Below, piece after piece: positions 36,987-44,614 of a DNA stretch of 64,000 nucleotides. Within the stretch, counting starts at the first letter, position 1. Each line of letters begins with the position of its first letter. This DNA is from Lachnospiraceae bacterium UBA1759. GTDB lineage: Bacteria > Bacillota > Clostridia > Lachnospirales > Lachnospiraceae. The translations under genes and the position numbers were made by a program. The stretch lies in NCBI GenBank assembly GCA_002315555.1, contig DCHF01000051.1, forward strand, positions 26,387 through 90,386. The letters run 5' to 3'. The notes under the pieces are model-generated. The model did not search any database. It saw only the letters and a program-made list of their open reading frames with translations, and was not told where the DNA came from.

Positions 36987-38195
36987 ATGAAACTGGAACC
37001 GATCATCACATCACTGTTGGACACCGACCTGTACAAGTTCAATATGGACCAGGTCATCTTCCACAAGCACACGGACCTGAACGGCGAGTATTACTTCAAG
37101 TGCAGAAATACCGATGTTGTTTTCACACCGGAAATGCTGGAAGAAATCGATGCCCAGATCGACTGGCTGTGCGCACTCCGCTTTAAAAAAGAGGAGTTGG
37201 ATTATCTCCGTTCGATTCGATTTATCAAAAATGACTATGTGGAATTCTTACGCCTGTGGCATCCGATCCGTGAATATGTGGAGACCGGCCTTTCCGAAGA
37301 CGGTGAGCTTTCCGTTGTAGTACGCGGACCGCTGTTTTCCGCGATGCAGTTTGAGATCTTCCTTCTGGAGATCATCAATGAAGTTTACTTCCGCATGCAG
37401 TATGACTATGAGGAGCTTCTTGTTTCCGCAAAGGAACGTCTGGATCAGAAGATCGACGATTTCAAGAGCGGCAAGTACACCTTCAAATTTGCCGAGTTCG
37501 GCTGCCGCCGCCGTCTTTCCAGAGAATGGCAGGATGAGGTCGTACGCCGTTTTGCGCAGGAGACCAATAACTGCGTCGGTACCTCCAACGTCTATCTGGC
37601 CATGAAGTATCATCTGACCCCCATCGGTACCTATGCGCATGAATACGTACAGATGTACCAGGGCATCGACTCCATTCCGCTGGCATACACGAATCACTAT
37701 GCCATGAAGGACTGGTTCAATGAATACGATGGTGATAACGGTACTGCGCTGACGGATACGCTGACCACGGATCTGTTCCTTCTGGACTTCACACGTGCGA
37801 TGGTCAACAACTACTCCGGCGTCCGCCACGACAGCGGTGATCCTTACGCCTGGGGCGAGAAGATCATCGAACACATCAAAAAGTACGGCGTGGACCCGAA
37901 GACCAAGACCCTTCTTTTCAGTGACAGCCTGGATTTTGACCGTGCGCAGTCTCTGTACAATTACTTCAAGGATCGTGCGAAGGTCTCCTTCGGCATCGGT
38001 ACCTTCTGCTCCAATGACACTTCTGCGGAGGCACTGAACATCGTCATCAAGCTTCAGTATGTGAACGGCCGCCCGGTTGCCAAACTGTCCGATGCCAGCG
38101 GCAAGGAAATGTGCCGTGATGAGCATTACATGGAATATCTGAAGCGGTCCGTTGATTTCAGAATCGACCGTGAAGCTATGGCAGACAATCGGTAA
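36987..38195 (+). CDS. pncB: Nicotinate phosphoribosyltransferase
   Basis: 402 residues, near the length of E. coli PncB. SLLDTDLYKFNMDQVIFHKH is the family start. FAEFGCRRRLS, VGTSNVYLAMKY, GTYAHEY and GVRHDSGDP (PRPP and phospho-His site) follow. It makes NaMN from nicotinate and PRPP. AAGGGGA precedes the ATG. It shares a transcript with the adenylyltransferase gene and ends at a strong terminator. Confidence 0.94.
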   Translation: MKLEPIITSLLDTDLYKFNMDQVIFHKHTDLNGEYYFKCRNTDVVFTPEMLEEIDAQIDWLCALRFKKEELDYLRSIRFIKNDYVEFLRLWHPIREYVETGLSEDGELSVVVRGPLFSAMQFEIFLLEIINEVYFRMQYDYEELLVSAKERLDQKIDDFKSGKYTFKFAEFGCRRRLSREWQDEVVRRFAQETNNCVGTSNVYLAMKYHLTPIGTYAHEYVQMYQGIDSIPLAYTNHYAMKDWFNEYDGDNGTALTDTLTTDLFLLDFTRAMVNNYSGVRHDSGDPYAWGEKIIEHIKKYGVDPKTKTLLFSDSLDFDRAQSLYNYFKDRAKVSFGIGTFCSNDTSAEALNIVIKLQYVNGRPVAKLSDASGKEMCRDEHYMEYLKRSVDFRIDREAMADNR

Positions 38196-38210
38196 GTTAA
38201 GAAGAAAAAG

Positions 38211-38252
38211 AAAAGCGCTGTGAAGATCCTTCGATCTTCACAGCGCTTTTTT
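38211..38252. terminator. Strong bidirectional terminator between pncB and the symporter gene
   Basis: An 18-bp perfect stem (AAAAGCGCTGTGAAGATC with its complement) closes over a CTTC tetraloop, with A/T runs at both ends. It serves both convergent genes. Confidence 0.92.
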
Positions 38253-38266
38253 ATTCAGCGGATGAA

Positions 38267-39841
38267 TTATTCTTCGCCATCAGCAATAGCTTCGCTCTGC
38301 TTTACAAGGACCTTCTTGTCATAGCAAGCAAAGATATCGTCGATCATCTCCTGCTCCGGCTTCCTGGTGAAAGCGGAAACGACCGGAACGATGATGAAAC
38401 CGATCAGCATGCAGAATGCGCCGGCATTGATCGGAGACTGCAGCATCTTCGGGAAGCTGCTGCGGATGAAAATGTTCAGGATCATGACAACAGTAGAGAA
38501 GATGAAGTTGACTGCACAAGCGGCCTTGGTAGCCTTCTTCCAATACAGACCATAGAGGAACGGAGCAAGGAATGCGCCTGCAAGAGCACCCCAGGAAACA
38601 CCCATGAGCTGTGCGATGAAGGTTGCGCCCTTCGCATACTGGAAGATCGCGATCGCTGCAGAGATCACGATGAATACTGCGATGAGGATTCTCATGATCA
38701 GAAGCTGTTCTTTTTCCTTGATCTCCTTCTTGGAAACGACCTTGATGAAGTCAAGAGTCAGGGTGGAAGAAGAGGTCAGGACCAGAGAGGACAGAGTGGA
38801 CATGGAAGCTGAAAGAACCAGGATGACTACCAGTGCGATCAGGATGGAAGGCAGGGTGGAAAGCATGGTCGGGATGACTGCATCATAACCGCCGCCCGGA
38901 ACACCCTTCTCGGTAACATTGAGCATGTTCGTGAACAGACGGCCGAAACCACCGAGGAAGTAGCAACCGCCGGCAACGACGAATGCGAACAGGGTAGAGA
39001 TGATCATGCCCTTGGAGATGGACTTTTCACTCTTGATCGCATAGAACTTCTGAACCATCTGCGGAAGACCCCAGGTACCAAGAGAGGTCAGGATAACGAC
39101 GCCCAGAAGGTTGACCGGATCCGGTCCGAAGAAAGATGCGAAAATACCGGGGGTATCGCCGCGGGCGATGTTGGCATCGTTGATCTGTGCCAGACCGTCG
39201 AGCGCTGCGATGAAGCCGCCCTGGCTCTTCAGAACTGCTACAACGACTGCAGAGATACCGACTAACATGATGATACCCTGAATGAAGTCGTTGATCGCGG
39301 TAGCCATGTAACCGCCGGCGATGACATAGACACCGGTCAGAACAGCCATTACGATAACACATACAGCATAGTCAATGTTGAAAGCCATACCGAACAGACG
39401 GCTTAAACCATTGTACAGAGATGCGGTGTACGGAATCAGGAAGATGAATACGATTGCAGATGCGGCGATCTTCAGAGCGGTGCTGTTGAAGCGGCTGCCG
39501 AAGAACTGCGGCATGGTAGCGGAATCGAGATGCTGCGTCATGATACGGGTACGGCGGCCGAGGACTGCCCATGCGAGCATGGAGCCCAGAAGCGCGTTAC
39601 CGATACCTGCCCAGGTAGCAGCAAGACCGTACTTCCAACCAAACTGGCCGGCATAACCGACGAATACAACGGCTGAGAAGTAAGAGGTTCCGTATGCGAA
39701 AGCGGTAAGCCACGGGCCTACAGCACGTCCGCCTAGGACGAAACCGTTAACATCGGTGGAGTGTTTGCGGCAATATAAGCCGACTGCGATCATTACGCCA
39801 AAGAAAACCAAGAGCATAATGATTTTGATAAAAAGATCCAT
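38267..39841 (-). CDS. Sodium:solute symporter (SSS family), T-box regulated
   Basis: 524 residues with about 13 membrane helices. DVNGFVLGGRAVGPWLTAFAYGTSYFSAVVFVGYAGQFGW is the SSS (PutP-like) N-terminal part with the sodium-site helix. The AGGYMATAINDFIQGIIMLVG segment is the family signature. Members import proline, pantothenate, sugars or other solutes with Na+. A T-box leader (see 39901-40180) shows that its expression follows the charging of a tRNA, so the cargo is probably an amino acid. The candidate specifier codon does not obviously read as proline. AAAAGGGG precedes the ATG. Confidence 0.9.
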   Translation of the reverse strand: MDLFIKIIMLLVFFGVMIAVGLYCRKHSTDVNGFVLGGRAVGPWLTAFAYGTSYFSAVVFVGYAGQFGWKYGLAATWAGIGNALLGSMLAWAVLGRRTRIMTQHLDSATMPQFFGSRFNSTALKIAASAIVFIFLIPYTASLYNGLSRLFGMAFNIDYAVCVIVMAVLTGVYVIAGGYMATAINDFIQGIIMLVGISAVVVAVLKSQGGFIAALDGLAQINDANIARGDTPGIFASFFGPDPVNLLGVVILTSLGTWGLPQMVQKFYAIKSEKSISKGMIISTLFAFVVAGGCYFLGGFGRLFTNMLNVTEKGVPGGGYDAVIPTMLSTLPSILIALVVILVLSASMSTLSSLVLTSSSTLTLDFIKVVSKKEIKEKEQLLIMRILIAVFIVISAAIAIFQYAKGATFIAQLMGVSWGALAGAFLAPFLYGLYWKKATKAACAVNFIFSTVVMILNIFIRSSFPKMLQSPINAGAFCMLIGFIIVPVVSAFTRKPEQEMIDDIFACYDKKVLVKQSEAIADGEE

Positions 39842-39900
39842 TTTGTTTTCCCCTTTTTCTTTTTATGTTACGGAGCGGGAGGCTCCTTTGGTGACGCAGA

Positions 39901-40180
39901 GAATAAAAAAGTCCTCTGCCGGTTACGACAGAGGACGGAAAGTTCCGTGGTACCACCTCTTTTTACCGCTCACTCACATGAGCGGCCTTAGCGGATCCTG
40001 AGAGATTCGCAACGCTGTAACGGGCGTCCCCGTCAGATCCTACTGGACAATGGTCGTTCGGACTGCTGCTCGGAAGGGTAATTCGGATATCGGATCCGGC
40101 TGCCTCGCACCAAACGGCAGCTCTCTGAACGGATGCCCCGACTCCTACTGGGTCTTCGTCATGGCATTTATCGTATCATT
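39901..40180 (-). promoter_or_regulatory. T-box leader upstream of the SSS symporter
   Basis: On the minus strand the order is Stem I with AGTA (40149-40146), AGAGAG and GGTGCGAGGCAGC of the distal loop, and a specifier region CCGAATTACCC (40086-40076). Next come a stem III-like CCGCTCA/TGAGCGG, then the T-box AGGTGGTACCACGG (40-base zone 39945-39959). A terminator GTCCTCTG/CAGAGGAC with TTTTTT (39936-39905) ends it. This is the canonical tRNA-sensing attenuator: uncharged tRNA pairs with the T-box and favours the antiterminator. By comparison with known leaders, where the specifier is followed by ACC, the specifier is best read as ATT (Ile, 40082-40080). TAC (Tyr) is the next alternative. 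It fills most of the gene-free stretch 39842-40447. Confidence 0.93.
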
Positions 40181-40209
40181 ACTTTAACAATGTACAGTGC
40201 AAAAGTCAA
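40181..40209 (-). promoter_or_regulatory. Promoter with embedded palindromic operator (symporter copy)
   Basis: On the minus strand TTGACT (40209-40204), 17-base spacer, TAAAGT (40186-40181). The 26 bases 40181-40206 form an imperfect palindrome (outer ACTTT...AAAGT, core TGTACA). It is 22/26 identical to the one at 46285-46310, with the same position relative to -35 and -10. Confidence 0.8.
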
Positions 40210-40347
40210 TAGTGGATAATGTATAAATTACAGCGGAGTTTTTGTGCAATATGGCAAAGGAACGGATCGCATACGAAAACGGGGGCGTTGAAGGGAAACA
40301 AAGGAAAAACGACGGATAACAGATGAGATGGCCGGCAGAAAGAACCC

Positions 40348-40376
40348 TTGAAAAAAGAGCGTCAAAAGGGTATAAA
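40348..40376 (+). promoter_or_regulatory. Sigma-A promoter for the amidohydrolase
   Basis: TTGAAA at 40348-40353, 17 bases, TATAAA at 40371-40376. Confidence 0.75.
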
Positions 40377-40394
40377 TGAAGCATCAACTAAGAA

Positions 40395-40433
40395 GACCGA
40401 CGCTTCCGCATAAAAGCTGCGGGAACGCCGGTC
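40395..40433 (+). promoter_or_regulatory. Leader hairpin abutting the amidohydrolase ribosome site
   Basis: GACCG pairs with CGGTC and an inner TTCCGC with GCGGGA. The hairpin ends directly before AAAGGA and the ATG at 40448. It could control access to the ribosome site; no known riboswitch class is recognised. Confidence 0.45.
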
Positions 40434-40447
40434 AAAGGATAAAAAAC

Positions 40448-41272
40448 ATGATCATCGATATTCATACACATACCTTCCCGGATAAGATCGCGGAAAAGGT
40501 GATCGTCAATCTTTCGGCAGCGGCGGAGAACACCCCGCCGATGACCCTCGGCACGGAGAACAGTCTGCTTGAATCAATGGCTGCGGCAGGTGTCACGTAT
40601 TCCGTGATCCAGCCGGTCGCCACGCGTCCGGACCAGACAGAGGGCATCAATCGCAAGGTGGCAGCGGTGCATGAGCGCCATCCCGCGCTGATCTCTTTCG
40701 GCGCGATGCACCCGGAGAACGAAAACTACCGCGAAATCATCGTCAATCTGCGGAAGGACGGGATCCGCGGCATCAAAGTCCATCCGGTTTATCAAAATGT
40801 GGACTTCGACGATGTGCGCTTCATGCGGATCATCGACTGCTGCATGGAAAATGGCCTGGCAGTCCTGACGCATGCGGGAAAGGACATCGGCTTCCCGGGT
40901 CGGGACAATGTTCCGCCGTCCGCGATCGCAAACGTGATCCACACGCTGCACCCGGACAAGCTGATCCTGGCGCATATGGCGGCGTGGGAGCATTGGGACC
41001 GGATCGACGAGATCCTGGAAGCCGGCGAGTTCTACTGCGATACCGCTTTTGCCGTAAAACCGGATGTGGACCCGCAGAATTATCCGCGGTTGATGGAGAA
41101 ACCGGCCTTTGAAGCGCTGGTGCGAAAGATCGGCGTGGACCGCGTGATCTTTGGCAGCGACAGCCCGTGGCAGGGACAGAAGGAACTGGTGGATACGATC
41201 CGAAGCTGCGGCTTTACGGAGGAAGAACTGGAAAAGATCTTCTATAAAAACGTGAAAAAGATGGTGCTGTAA
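40448..41272 (+). CDS. Amidohydrolase family protein (TIM-barrel metal hydrolase)
   Basis: 274 residues. DIHTHTFP gives the HxH metal ligands (H6, H8), GIKVHPVYQ and LTHAGKD the next residues, LAHMAAWEHW another His, and FGSDSPW the final Asp. The arrangement resembles amidohydrolase_2 enzymes such as ACMSD-like decarboxylases and hydrolases. Start ATG 40448 was chosen for AAAGGA; an upstream ATG at 40376 overlaps the promoter. Substrate unknown. Confidence 0.85.
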   Translation: MIIDIHTHTFPDKIAEKVIVNLSAAAENTPPMTLGTENSLLESMAAAGVTYSVIQPVATRPDQTEGINRKVAAVHERHPALISFGAMHPENENYREIIVNLRKDGIRGIKVHPVYQNVDFDDVRFMRIIDCCMENGLAVLTHAGKDIGFPGRDNVPPSAIANVIHTLHPDKLILAHMAAWEHWDRIDEILEAGEFYCDTAFAVKPDVDPQNYPRLMEKPAFEALVRKIGVDRVIFGSDSPWQGQKELVDTIRSCGFTEEELEKIFYKNVKKMVL

Positions 41273-41311
41273 AGCCGTTTTACCTCCAATCGCAGAATGA
41301 CATCGGAGAGA

Positions 41312-42397
41312 TCACACCTCCCGCTCCCCGGTCCACTGGTTCCAGAGGTCGATCAGGTCGGACGTATTCTCCTGCTTTTCCAGATAGGAGAGCACACCGG
41401 AGACCGCATTTTTGCCGAAATCATCAAAGGCCACGGCCGAAACTTTATAACGGGAAAAGCGGATGTGGTCAAAACTGTTATCCGGGGCTGCATCGAAGTA
41501 CACAGCTGCCTGAAAGGCTTCTTTAAGCACTGACTCGGCCGTGTTTTTATTACCCATTCGATGGTAGAAATCCGCTTTTGCAGTGAGGATCTCCACGATC
41601 TCCATATCGAGATGGGAACGCTCACCCTCAATGCGCAGGGACCGGAGAAGCTGTAATTCCATGTCGCAGATATCCACCGCGTGCTCGAAATCCTCGAGTT
41701 TCTCATAGACGTTCAGGTAGGCCAACGTGATCCGGAGCATGCGCCCGCAGGTGTTGACCAGGGCGGAGGTCAGGTACTCAAGCCCCTCCTGCGGCTGACC
41801 CATCTCCGTGGCAATGAGTTCACCGATCTCTTCGTCATTAAAGCCGCCGGCATTGTTGGCCTTCAGGAGCTCCAGCGCCTTTTCGGTCTCCTTTCTGTAG
41901 AGACACAGGCGGGCGATCTCGTTTCGGATCGTCCACTCATTGATATTCGGATCCTTGTTTTGCGAGATCAGCTTCAATGAGTGCTCGTATAATTCCGTGG
42001 ACCTGTCATAGTATTCCGTTTTCCCTGTATCAATGCCGGCGATCATATACATAAACGCGGAATGATGTACCAGCGGGAAGTGGTTCGGGTATTTATGAAG
42101 GGCCATTGAGCATTCGGAGACCGCTTCGTTAAAGCGGCGTTCGTTCCGCAGTGTGCGAATACGTGCCACGTATTCATCTTCCGAATCGATCACGAGCTCA
42201 TAGCCCAGGAGCACGTCCATCGATACTTCAAAGAACCGGGCCATGTCCATCAGGATCAGGATGTCGGGGATGCTTGCCCCCGATTCCCACTTGCTTACCG
42301 CGCCGATCGTGACGCCGAAGGTCTCCGCAAGCTGTTCCTGCGTCAGGCCTTTTTGCTTTCGAAAGCTGCGAATGTTTTCAGATAGTTTAAGTTCCAT
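41312..42397 (-). CDS. XRE-type HTH regulator with TPR-like C-terminal domain
   Basis: 361 residues. Residues 5-62 form a Cro/CI helix-turn-helix (LTQEQLAETFGVTIGAVSKWESG). The rest is all-helical with TPR-like repeats (RNERRFNEAVSECSMALHKYPN, LCLYRKETEKALELLKANN). This architecture is shared with peptide-sensing RRNPP-like regulators, but many XRE-TPR proteins sense no peptide. Its own GGAGG lies inside the preceding small ORF, which overlaps it by 55 bases in another frame. Confidence 0.85.
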   Translation of the reverse strand: MELKLSENIRSFRKQKGLTQEQLAETFGVTIGAVSKWESGASIPDILILMDMARFFEVSMDVLLGYELVIDSEDEYVARIRTLRNERRFNEAVSECSMALHKYPNHFPLVHHSAFMYMIAGIDTGKTEYYDRSTELYEHSLKLISQNKDPNINEWTIRNEIARLCLYRKETEKALELLKANNAGGFNDEEIGELIATEMGQPQEGLEYLTSALVNTCGRMLRITLAYLNVYEKLEDFEHAVDICDMELQLLRSLRIEGERSHLDMEIVEILTAKADFYHRMGNKNTAESVLKEAFQAAVYFDAAPDNSFDHIRFSRYKVSAVAFDDFGKNAVSGVLSYLEKQENTSDLIDLWNQWTGEREV

Positions 42398-42633
42398 TTG
42401 AGGTCCTCCAGTCTGCCTTCCGCTCTTTTGAAGAAAGCAGTGATGCCGCTCTTATGGTGCCGGCCGACGTTTGTGCAAAGGGCTGCGAACTGGTCCTGCT
42501 CGAGATTGCAGGTGCACTCAGCCTTGTGCCAGCGGGAGAGTTCCGAGAAGTCGTAAGAAGAGGTTCTCGTGTTCGGAAGCTCGTAAGCGACGGTGTTGCT
42601 AAAAAGATTTTCGTTATTGATTGTGTATGTCAT
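42343..42633 (-). CDS. Small 96-residue protein overlapping the XRE-TPR gene
   Basis: ATG at 42633 with GGAGGT 9 bases upstream. The protein is soluble and contains W, H and two closely spaced Cys (ECTCNLEQDQF), then GRHHKSGITAFFKRAEGRLEDLKW. It resembles no domain I recognise. It ends 55 bases inside the XRE gene in a different frame, so translation of the two is probably coupled. It is transcribed first. Confidence 0.6.
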   Translation of the reverse strand: MTYTINNENLFSNTVAYELPNTRTSSYDFSELSRWHKAECTCNLEQDQFAALCTNVGRHHKSGITAFFKRAEGRLEDLKWNLNYLKTFAAFESKKA

Positions 42634-42757
42634 GATCGTTACCTCCGTGAAGTGTTTTTTATCTTATGACAAGAATATAACCCTTCTTGGGAGCGATCAC
42701 CATACACCGCTTCTGCAATTAGTATAGCAATTACTTTCCTGTTAGTAAAGTCATACG

Positions 42758-42771
42758 TCCGTTTAAACGGA
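42758..42771. promoter_or_regulatory. 14-bp perfect palindrome in the divergent promoter region
   Basis: TCCGTTTAAACGGA is perfectly self-complementary. It lies between the minus-strand small ORF/XRE pair and the plus-strand hydrolase, about 20 bases before the hydrolase ATG, so it is a candidate operator for the XRE regulator. Confidence 0.5.
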
Positions 42772-42791
42772 TGAATCGAAAGGAGATCACG

Positions 42792-44543
42792 ATGGCGTTT
42801 GTAAAAGGCTTGATATTGAAGCACGTGAAAAGCATTGACCGGACTATGTATCTGTACTATCCGGACTATCCCCGTCATACGCCGCATAAGGTGACCGGAC
42901 TCATCGTGCTTCGCGGCAACGGTGACGAAGCCTCCGTGCGACAGCTGCTCGCCGATGGTCTTCAGGCGCTTTCGGAGGAGCATCACATTGTGCTGGCGTT
43001 TCCGAATCCGCTTCCGGACGGTTGGAATGATACGCTGGACCCGGATCGTCCGGACGATCTTTCGGCAATCAATACGCTGCTCAACGAGATATCCAAAGAG
43101 GACGATGACCCGATCAAGGTGAACTGGATCGGCATACCGGAGCTTTCCGAGATGCTGCGGCAGTGGACGGTACGTAATGACTGCAAGTGCCTTCTGGGCG
43201 TGGACGGCGGCGCGGCAATGGCCTATGCCTTTGCCGCGACCCGGCCATCCGATATTGCAGCGGTGTGCGGCATCGGCGGCGGAATTCCGGAAAACGCGGT
43301 GAGTCAGGCGGGTCATGTGCCTGTAACGGCAGAGCTTTACGGCGCATCGGAAGAGACCGTACGGTATTTCTGTACGGCTTGTCAGGCGGAAATGGCAGAA
43401 AGAAAAGCCCCGGCGGCTACGGATGAGAATGTAAGCCGGGAAGCTGTAGATGAAGTGCTGTATATCAATCCGGTCAATGCCTGCGCGTATGTGGCGGATG
43501 TAAAATCAGCCGGCTCTTTTGCGGAGATCCTTGCGCGCGTCTACGACCGCACCTTCTCCAAGGTGCGCAGGATCAATACCGGGAAGGGCGGAGACATGGG
43601 CCGGCATTCGGATCTTTCGGGCGATGAATTCTCTTTCGTGATCAATAGTGACATTCTGGGCGACGGTTTCCGGCACACCTGGCTCCTGCACGTACCGAAG
43701 GACCTTCCGAAGGGCGAAAACGTGCCGCTTCTTGTGTTCTGCCACGGCGGTTCGGAGAATCCGGAGGAAGCGGCGCACATGTCCAAGTTCCACGAGCTTG
43801 CCCGGAAGGAGCACTTTATCACGGTGTACCCCTGGGGCACCAACACCGCCGGCTGGGACATTAATTTTGACGGCTTTTGCGGCACGACCGAATACAACGC
43901 GGATGAGGTGTACCTGGTAAAGCTGATCGATCATCTGACCAAGACGCTTCCGGTCGATTCCACGCGCGTTTACTTATCCGGCTTTTCAAACGGTGCCGGT
44001 ATGGCGCAGGTGATCGCCATGCTGCATCCGGAAAAGATCGCGGCACTGATCCACATCGATTCCAACTGGCCCGGCAACCGCTGGAAGCCAATGTACAAGC
44101 CTCTCGACTCCGTCCCCGCAATGAAGCGCGCGCTGGAGGAGAAGGCCGGTCACATGCGCATGCCGGTCTGGTATACCTACGGAACACGCGAGCCTTCCTG
44201 CCCGGTCTACAACATGAGTACGCAGCAGTACCAGTATGATTTCTGGAAGACCTTCAATAATATCGAGGTGAAGGCGACAGCCGATGCAGGGACAGAGAAT
44301 TCCTGTCCTTCCGGCGTCCCGGGCGATGTTGTGGAGATCCTCCCGGGCGCTCCGGAGTATCCGGAGCAGTATTACACGGTGAACCGTTTTTACACTCGAG
44401 ACGAAAAGCCGGAGAACTATTACAATTTTGTGTTGATGCACGATAAAGGCCACGAGATCGCGCCGATGGATCCGGTCTATGCCTGGAATTACGCCAAGCA
44501 GTTCCGGCGGAATCCGGACGGAAGCGTGGAAAGGAACAGTTGA
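42792..44543 (+). CDS. Two-lobed alpha/beta hydrolase (PHB-depolymerase/feruloyl-esterase-like C-terminal lobe)
   Basis: 583 residues; AAAGGAG fixes the ATG at 42792. The C-terminal lobe (from about 265) is a complete alpha/beta hydrolase: LLVFCHGGSENPEEA, LSGFSNGAGMAQV with nucleophile S399, and a late LMHDKGHE His. The N-terminal lobe (residues 1-230) has the same order of strands. Its nucleophile elbow reads LGVDGGAAMAYA, with D138 in place of Ser, so it is probably a dead copy. No signal peptide. Substrate unknown, perhaps an acylated sugar. Ends at a strong terminator. Confidence 0.82.
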   Translation: MAFVKGLILKHVKSIDRTMYLYYPDYPRHTPHKVTGLIVLRGNGDEASVRQLLADGLQALSEEHHIVLAFPNPLPDGWNDTLDPDRPDDLSAINTLLNEISKEDDDPIKVNWIGIPELSEMLRQWTVRNDCKCLLGVDGGAAMAYAFAATRPSDIAAVCGIGGGIPENAVSQAGHVPVTAELYGASEETVRYFCTACQAEMAERKAPAATDENVSREAVDEVLYINPVNACAYVADVKSAGSFAEILARVYDRTFSKVRRINTGKGGDMGRHSDLSGDEFSFVINSDILGDGFRHTWLLHVPKDLPKGENVPLLVFCHGGSENPEEAAHMSKFHELARKEHFITVYPWGTNTAGWDINFDGFCGTTEYNADEVYLVKLIDHLTKTLPVDSTRVYLSGFSNGAGMAQVIAMLHPEKIAALIHIDSNWPGNRWKPMYKPLDSVPAMKRALEEKAGHMRMPVWYTYGTREPSCPVYNMSTQQYQYDFWKTFNNIEVKATADAGTENSCPSGVPGDVVEILPGAPEYPEQYYTVNRFYTRDEKPENYYNFVLMHDKGHEIAPMDPVYAWNYAKQFRRNPDGSVERNS

Positions 44544-44568
44544 TCAAGGCCTGCTGGTTCAGCGATTC

Positions 44569-44606
44569 AAAAAAGACCGGATATCAAGATATCCGGTCTT
44601 TTTTAT
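44569..44606. terminator. Bidirectional terminator between hydrolase and acyl-CoA synthetase
   Basis: AAAAAAGACCGGATATC and its complement meet at a tiny AA loop, with T6 on +. It serves the convergent genes on both sides. Confidence 0.9.
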
Positions 44607-44614
44607 GAAAGATA

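Noticed and set aside
39945..39959. GGTACC-containing palindrome as a restriction or integration site
   Set aside because: It is the T-box core of the leader and is explained by that element.
42721..42750. ACTTTCC...AGTAAAGT as a third copy of the 26-bp operator
   Set aside because: Half-site spacing is 19 rather than 26 bp and the TGTACA-type core is missing.
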